Source: Methanomicrobiales archaeon (GTDB lineage: Archaea; Halobacteriota; Methanomicrobia; Methanomicrobiales; JACTUA01). Taken from it: 10,169 bases of DNA. This document shows positions 7,306-10,169 of this stretch, one piece after another. Positions within the stretch are counted from its first letter, which is position 1, and each line of letters begins with the position of its first letter. A model generated the notes under the pieces. That model was not told the origin of the DNA and did no database searches. It saw only the letters and a program-made list of their open reading frames with translations. Location: positions 1 to 10,169 of the forward strand of contig JAJRCP010000036.1 in NCBI GenBank assembly GCA_028678885.1. Reading direction: 5' to 3'. A program made the translations under genes and the position numbers.

Positions 7306-7336
7306 AAACCAACAACCTTTTACCTGTCATTTTTCT

Positions 7337-7342
7337 GTGAGG
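7337..7342 (+). promoter_or_regulatory. Shine-Dalgarno site of mptA
   Basis: GTGAGG sits 4 bases before the ATG at 7347 and pairs well with the 3' end of 16S rRNA. It fixes the mptA start. It contrasts with ilvC and rpoL, which show no such site. Confidence 0.7.
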
Positions 7343-7346
7343 ACCA

Positions 7347-8327
7347 ATGGTTGATGAAAAGGTTGATACGTTCAAAGTGGTTAGCAGCCTGGATCTTCCC
7401 GATATCCAGGCAACCTGCCCGAATATCAGGATCAACCTCACCCGGGTGGGAGTGAAGAATGTTAAAAAATTGATCGAAGTCGGTCGTTCGGCGAAGAGAC
7501 CGGTGATCTTCATCTCAAACTTCGATGTATTTGTGGACCTACCCAAAAGTCTGAAAGGGGCTAACCTGTCCCGAAATTTCGAGGTGATCGATGAGGTACT
7601 TCAGGAAACCATTGAAGGACAGGTCCAGGAGGTAGAGAAACTCTGCAGCCAGGTAGCACGGAAACTTCTGGATCATCATGAGTACGCGGATCGAACCGAG
7701 GTGCTTATGAAAAGCCAGTTCATGGTGAAGAGGGAGACGCCGATCAGTGCGACCCGCTGTCATGAAGTAGTAAATGTGCACGCACGGGCAGTAGCGGTGC
7801 GAAATGAAAACAACCCCTATGTGCGGAAGAGCATCGGGGCCGAAGTGACCGGAATGACCGCATGCCCCTGTGCACAGGATATCATGAAAGATCATGCAAT
7901 TACTGTCCTCCGAAATCTCGGAATGGATGATCACAGGATCGAACAGTTTATGGAGCAGGTACCCATGGCCACGCACAATCAGCGGGGAAGGGGTTTTCTA
8001 TGCATCGAGACCGATGACGTAGATCACGTGGGCCTGGAAAAAATCATCACTATTCTCAAAGATTCGATGAGTGCCCGAATTTTTGAGCTTTTAAAGCGGG
8101 GGGATGAAAGTTTCGTAGTGCTGGAAGCGCACAAGAATCCACGGTTTGTAGAAGATTGCGTGAGGGAGATCGCAAAAAAAGTGGTGCAGGAATTCAAATA
8201 CCTTCCAGGAGATGCGGTGGTAACGATTAAACAGACGAATGAGGAAAGTATCCATCAGCATGATGCCTATGCGGAGAGAAAAGCGACCATTGCCGAACTG
8301 AGAAGTGAATTGAAAAGCGAGATATAA
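7347..8327 (+). CDS. mptA: GTP cyclohydrolase MptA (methanopterin synthesis)
   Basis: Fe(II)-dependent GTP cyclohydrolase that opens and recyclises GTP to 7,8-dihydroneopterin 2',3'-cyclic phosphate, the first step towards tetrahydromethanopterin. It is related to the FolE2/type IB cyclohydrolases. The 326 residues match the family length. Recognisable blocks are LDLPDIQATCPNIRINLTRVG (16-35), KRPVIFISNFDVFVDLP (50-66), KGANLSRNFEVIDEVL (70-85), the signature GMTACPCAQD (169-178), PMATHNQRGRG (206-216) and DSMSARIFELLKRGDE (239-254). A further block, HKNPRFVEDCVREIAKK, is at 262-278. H210 and the CPC cysteines lie in the conserved metal/active-site region. The ATG at 7347 is backed by a strong Shine-Dalgarno site. 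The product, a cyclic phosphate, is opened by MptB; that gene is not in the window. Transcription is probably from the palindromic TATA shared with ilvC and ends at the hairpin just after the stop. Confidence 0.95.
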   Translation: MVDEKVDTFKVVSSLDLPDIQATCPNIRINLTRVGVKNVKKLIEVGRSAKRPVIFISNFDVFVDLPKSLKGANLSRNFEVIDEVLQETIEGQVQEVEKLCSQVARKLLDHHEYADRTEVLMKSQFMVKRETPISATRCHEVVNVHARAVAVRNENNPYVRKSIGAEVTGMTACPCAQDIMKDHAITVLRNLGMDDHRIEQFMEQVPMATHNQRGRGFLCIETDDVDHVGLEKIITILKDSMSARIFELLKRGDESFVVLEAHKNPRFVEDCVREIAKKVVQEFKYLPGDAVVTIKQTNEESIHQHDAYAERKATIAELRSELKSEI

Positions 8328-8358
8328 TAATGTAAAAACCTATTAATTACGTTATTTT
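8328..8358 (+). terminator. Hairpin and T tract after mptA
   Basis: Immediately after the stop, TAATGTAA (8328-8335) pairs with TTACGTTA (8347-8354) as an 8-bp stem with one G-U pair and an 11-base loop, followed by TTTT (8355-8358) and more T-rich sequence up to about 8390. The stem is AT-rich and weak. The placement right at the stop and before a T tract makes a termination role likely. Confidence 0.5.
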
Positions 8359-8371
8359 CAAATTTTATCTC

Positions 8372-8378
8372 ATATAAT
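8372..8378 (+). promoter_or_regulatory. Candidate TATA box for frhA
   Basis: ATATAAT is an archaeal TATA-like sequence in the 210-base gap before frhA. It would start transcription near 8400 and leave a leader of about 138 bases. A second candidate, ATATAAC at 8418-8424, would start near 8446-8448. In both cases the downstream inverted repeats would lie in the transcribed leader or at the start site. The sequence does not settle which is used. Confidence 0.35.
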
Positions 8379-8448
8379 CCCTTTATTTTGACCGAGTCGA
8401 TCGATATCAAAAGACAGATATAACGACTGAAGCTTAGTATTTTGTTTG

Positions 8449-8465
8449 ACGTACTTTGGGTACGT
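8449..8465. repeat. Inverted repeat ACGTAC-5-GTACGT upstream of frhA
   Basis: A perfect 6-bp inverted repeat with a 5-base spacer. It may be a protein-binding operator or, in RNA, a small hairpin. It lies 6 bases before a second inverted repeat with the same spacer length; the two centres are about 23 bases apart, near two helical turns. Confidence 0.5.
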
Positions 8466-8470
8466 GGCCT

Positions 8471-8494
8471 ATTGCACACCCAGTGCAATTGCAC
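8471..8494. repeat. Nested inverted repeats with three TTGCAC half-sites
   Basis: ATTGCAC (8471-8477) and GTGCAAT (8483-8489) form a perfect 7-bp inverted repeat with a 5-base spacer. The right arm also belongs to GTGCAATTGCAC (8483-8494), a perfect 12-bp palindrome. The unit TTGCAC thus occurs three times in alternating orientation within 24 bases. It sits 44-67 bases before the frhA start. Such an array is what a dimeric helix-turn-helix regulator would bind; alternative RNA hairpins are also possible. The repeats are seen; the role is inferred. Confidence 0.55.
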
Positions 8495-8524
8495 CTGTAT
8501 CGCTCTATGAACACCAGATCGAAA

Positions 8525-8529
8525 TGAGG
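8525..8529 (+). promoter_or_regulatory. Shine-Dalgarno site of frhA
   Basis: TGAGG lies 8 bases before the TTG at 8538 and supports that unusual start codon. The bases just after it, GCGATA (8529-8534), can pair with TATCGC (8498-8503), which would partly cover the site. Confidence 0.6.
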
Positions 8530-8537
8530 CGATATTA

Positions 8538-9905
8538 TTGTCGAAAGTTGTAGAAATCTCTCCAACCACGAGGCATGAAGGCCACTCCAAGCTCGTTATG
8601 AGAATTAACGATGCTGGAATCGTCGAACGTGGGGACTGGCTCAGTATCACCCCAGTGAGGGGTGTCGAGAAGCTCGCCCTAGGAAAGACGATGGAGCAGG
8701 TCCCGAAAATTGCTTCGCGTGTCTGCGGTATCTGTCCGATAGCGCACACTTTGGCTGCAACCGAGGCGATGGAAGCATCGATTAAGTGTGAGATTCCGAA
8801 TGATGCCCATCTGCTGCGTGTGATCCTGCAGTGTGCCAACAGACTCCACAGCATCGCCCTGCATAACATCCTGATCCTGCCGGATTTCTATATCCCGGGA
8901 ACAGAGACCAAGATCAACCCGTTTACCAAGGAAGAACCGGTACGGACTGTGGCCAAGCGGATCCAGCGGCTCCGTGAAATCGCCCAGACTATTGGGGAAA
9001 TTGCCGGAGGCGAAGCAGTACATCCCAGCAACCCGCGTGTGGGAGGTATGTACCGGAATGTGTCCGAACGTGCCAAATGGAAGATGTACGATCTTGCCAA
9101 AGAAGGACTCGTCCTGGCACATGCCCAGATGGAGTTCATGATAGCCGTGCTTCGGAACATGCAGAAGCGGGACTGGACTCAGGTAGCCAATCAGCAGATT
9201 CCGATCCCGAAGACTCTCGGGTATCACGACCAGGGATATATGGCGACCGATCCCATCTATGGTTCAAGCAGTCTTGATGAAGACCCAACCTGGAATCCCA
9301 ATCGATGGCTGGAAACACGCCCCTGGGATTGGTATATGGGTGAGGTTGAGATCAACTACGAGGATCCTACGTATCCCATCGGAGGAACCACAAAGGTAGG
9401 AACCAAGGCATGGCCCCAGATGGAAGCCTGCACTGGTGTGCCAACCTACGATGGACAGCCTGTGGAAGTCGGGCCGAGAGCTCGTCTCGTCACCTTCAAG
9501 AAGTTTGACGAGAAGGGCACATTCGCACAGCATGTGGCTCGGCAGATGGAATACCCAGATTGCCTGTACTCCATTATCAAGTGTCTGGATGTCCTGAATA
9601 CCAACGGAAAAGTCCTTGCAGACCATATCCCCCAAGGGGATGGCTCCATGGGATGGGCAGCAAACGAAGCCCCCCGCGGAACGGATGTCCACCTTGCGAG
9701 GGTGAAAGATGGCAGGCTTCTGTGGTTTGAGATGCTTGTTCCGACTACCTGGAACCTTCCGACCTGCAGTCGTGCACTAACAGGAGCTCCTTGGCAGATA
9801 GCGGAAATGGTCGTCCGTGCATATGACCCCTGTGTCTCCTGTGCCACCCACATGATTGTGGTGGATGAGGATAACCGGATAGTAGCCCAGAAACTTCTCC
9901 AGTGA
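8538..9905 (+). CDS. frhA: Coenzyme F420-reducing [NiFe] hydrogenase, alpha subunit
   Basis: Large, nickel-iron-bearing subunit of the F420-reducing hydrogenase, which takes electrons from H2 and, with FrhG (iron-sulfur) and FrhB (F420-binding), reduces F420. It is a cytoplasmic complex. The 455-residue precursor has no signal peptide. The N-terminal L1 motif is RVCGICPIAHT (61-71, C63 and C66). The C-terminal L2 motif is DPCVSCATHM (430-439, C432 and C435), followed by H438. The family is cleaved after this histidine, so the last 17 residues (439-455) should be removed during maturation. The first L2 cysteine is encoded TGT, so this is the cysteine form, not the selenocysteine form seen in some Methanococcales. 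The TTG start is chosen because MSKVVEISPTTRHEGHSKL is the family N-terminus and a Shine-Dalgarno site stands 8 bases upstream. frhD follows directly. Confidence 0.96.
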   Translation: MSKVVEISPTTRHEGHSKLVMRINDAGIVERGDWLSITPVRGVEKLALGKTMEQVPKIASRVCGICPIAHTLAATEAMEASIKCEIPNDAHLLRVILQCANRLHSIALHNILILPDFYIPGTETKINPFTKEEPVRTVAKRIQRLREIAQTIGEIAGGEAVHPSNPRVGGMYRNVSERAKWKMYDLAKEGLVLAHAQMEFMIAVLRNMQKRDWTQVANQQIPIPKTLGYHDQGYMATDPIYGSSSLDEDPTWNPNRWLETRPWDWYMGEVEINYEDPTYPIGGTTKVGTKAWPQMEACTGVPTYDGQPVEVGPRARLVTFKKFDEKGTFAQHVARQMEYPDCLYSIIKCLDVLNTNGKVLADHIPQGDGSMGWAANEAPRGTDVHLARVKDGRLLWFEMLVPTTWNLPTCSRALTGAPWQIAEMVVRAYDPCVSCATHMIVVDEDNRIVAQKLLQ

Positions 9906-10169
9906 AACTAGGTTCCATGTTATATCCCGAGATCGTGGTAGTTGGGTGCGGAAACCCCCTGTTTGTTGATGATGGTTTCGGAACTGCAGTAATCGAAGAG
10001 CTGCAACAGCTGCAACTTCCCGACAATGTGAAGGTGATCGATGCAGGGCTTGGCGCCCCGCACTTCATTTTTACCCTGCTGGACGAAGAAACGACCAAAA
10101 AACTGGTTATCATCGATATTGCCGATTTTGGTGCAGAGCCGGGGAATGTAACCACCATCCCAATCGAAG
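9902..10169 (+). CDS. frhD: F420-reducing hydrogenase maturation protease (3' end missing)
   Basis: Endopeptidase that trims the C-terminal tail of FrhA after the nickel site is filled; HybD/HycI-type M52 family. The frame is open to the right edge, so about half of the expected ~160 residues is visible. GTG 9902 overlaps the frhA stop as GTGA. ATG 9917 gives the more typical opening MLYPEIVVVGCGNPLFVDDGFG; either could be the true start. Counting from ATG 9917, D19 of VDDGFG matches the first metal-sensing acidic residue of HybD-type proteases. The IIDIADFG segment (D67 and D70) holds the second. The third ligand, a histidine, would lie beyond the window. The frhA-frhD order is the standard start of frhADGB operons, so frhG and frhB are expected just to the right. 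Confidence 0.9.
   Translation, partial: MKLGSMLYPEIVVVGCGNPLFVDDGFGTAVIEELQQLQLPDNVKVIDAGLGAPHFIFTLLDEETTKKLVIIDIADFGAEPGNVTTIPIE

Noticed and set aside
8267..8869. Open frame of 200 codons on the minus strand spanning the mptA/frhA gap
   Set aside because: It covers the ends of two certain genes and the AT-rich control region; no recognisable protein and no ribosome site.
9814..9855. Possible selenocysteine codon at the FrhA nickel-binding motif
   Set aside because: Both motif cysteines are TGT codons and no in-frame TGA occurs before the end of the gene.

Overview
The window is a housekeeping and energy-metabolism segment of a methanogenic archaeon, most likely of the Methanomicrobiales or a close relative. 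Three kinds of genes point there. The first is archaeal information-processing genes: RNA polymerase subunit L, aIF2 beta with a C-terminal TRAM domain, and a type II methionine aminopeptidase. The second is the methanopterin-pathway GTP cyclohydrolase MptA. The third is the alpha subunit of the F420-reducing hydrogenase, FrhA, followed by its maturation protease FrhD. The order-level placement rests on remembered similarity of the IlvC and FrhA proteins, not on a search.

Layout. Bases 1-659 hold the 3' part of map (+). Then come an AAA-family ATPase with an unrecognised ~200-residue N-terminal region (693-1973, +) and a PhnP-like metallo-beta-lactamase-fold phosphodiesterase (1970-2698, +) that overlaps it by a GTGA. 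rpoL (2753-3031, +) converges on the aIF2 beta gene (3216-3830, -). aIF2 beta diverges from purL (about 3913-5988, +). purL converges on ilvC (6262-7251, -) across a 273-bp gap. ilvC diverges from mptA (7347-8327, +) around a strong, palindromic TATA element. A 210-bp control region with nested inverted repeats precedes frhA (8538-9905, +; TTG start). frhD begins in a GTGA overlap or 11 bases after frhA and runs off the right edge.

How the genes work together. map, rpoL and aIF2 beta serve protein N-terminal processing, transcription and translation initiation. purL and ilvC are purine and branched-chain amino acid synthesis genes. mptA makes the first intermediate of tetrahydromethanopterin, the C1 carrier of methanogenesis. 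frhA/frhD start the F420-reducing hydrogenase operon: FrhD clips the C-terminal tail of FrhA after nickel insertion.

I see no mobile element, CRISPR array, phage gene, defence system, rRNA or tRNA. The least ordinary parts are the frhA upstream repeats, the ilvC/mptA shared promoter, and the AAA ATPase/MBL pair. I do not see clear evidence for a new biological system.
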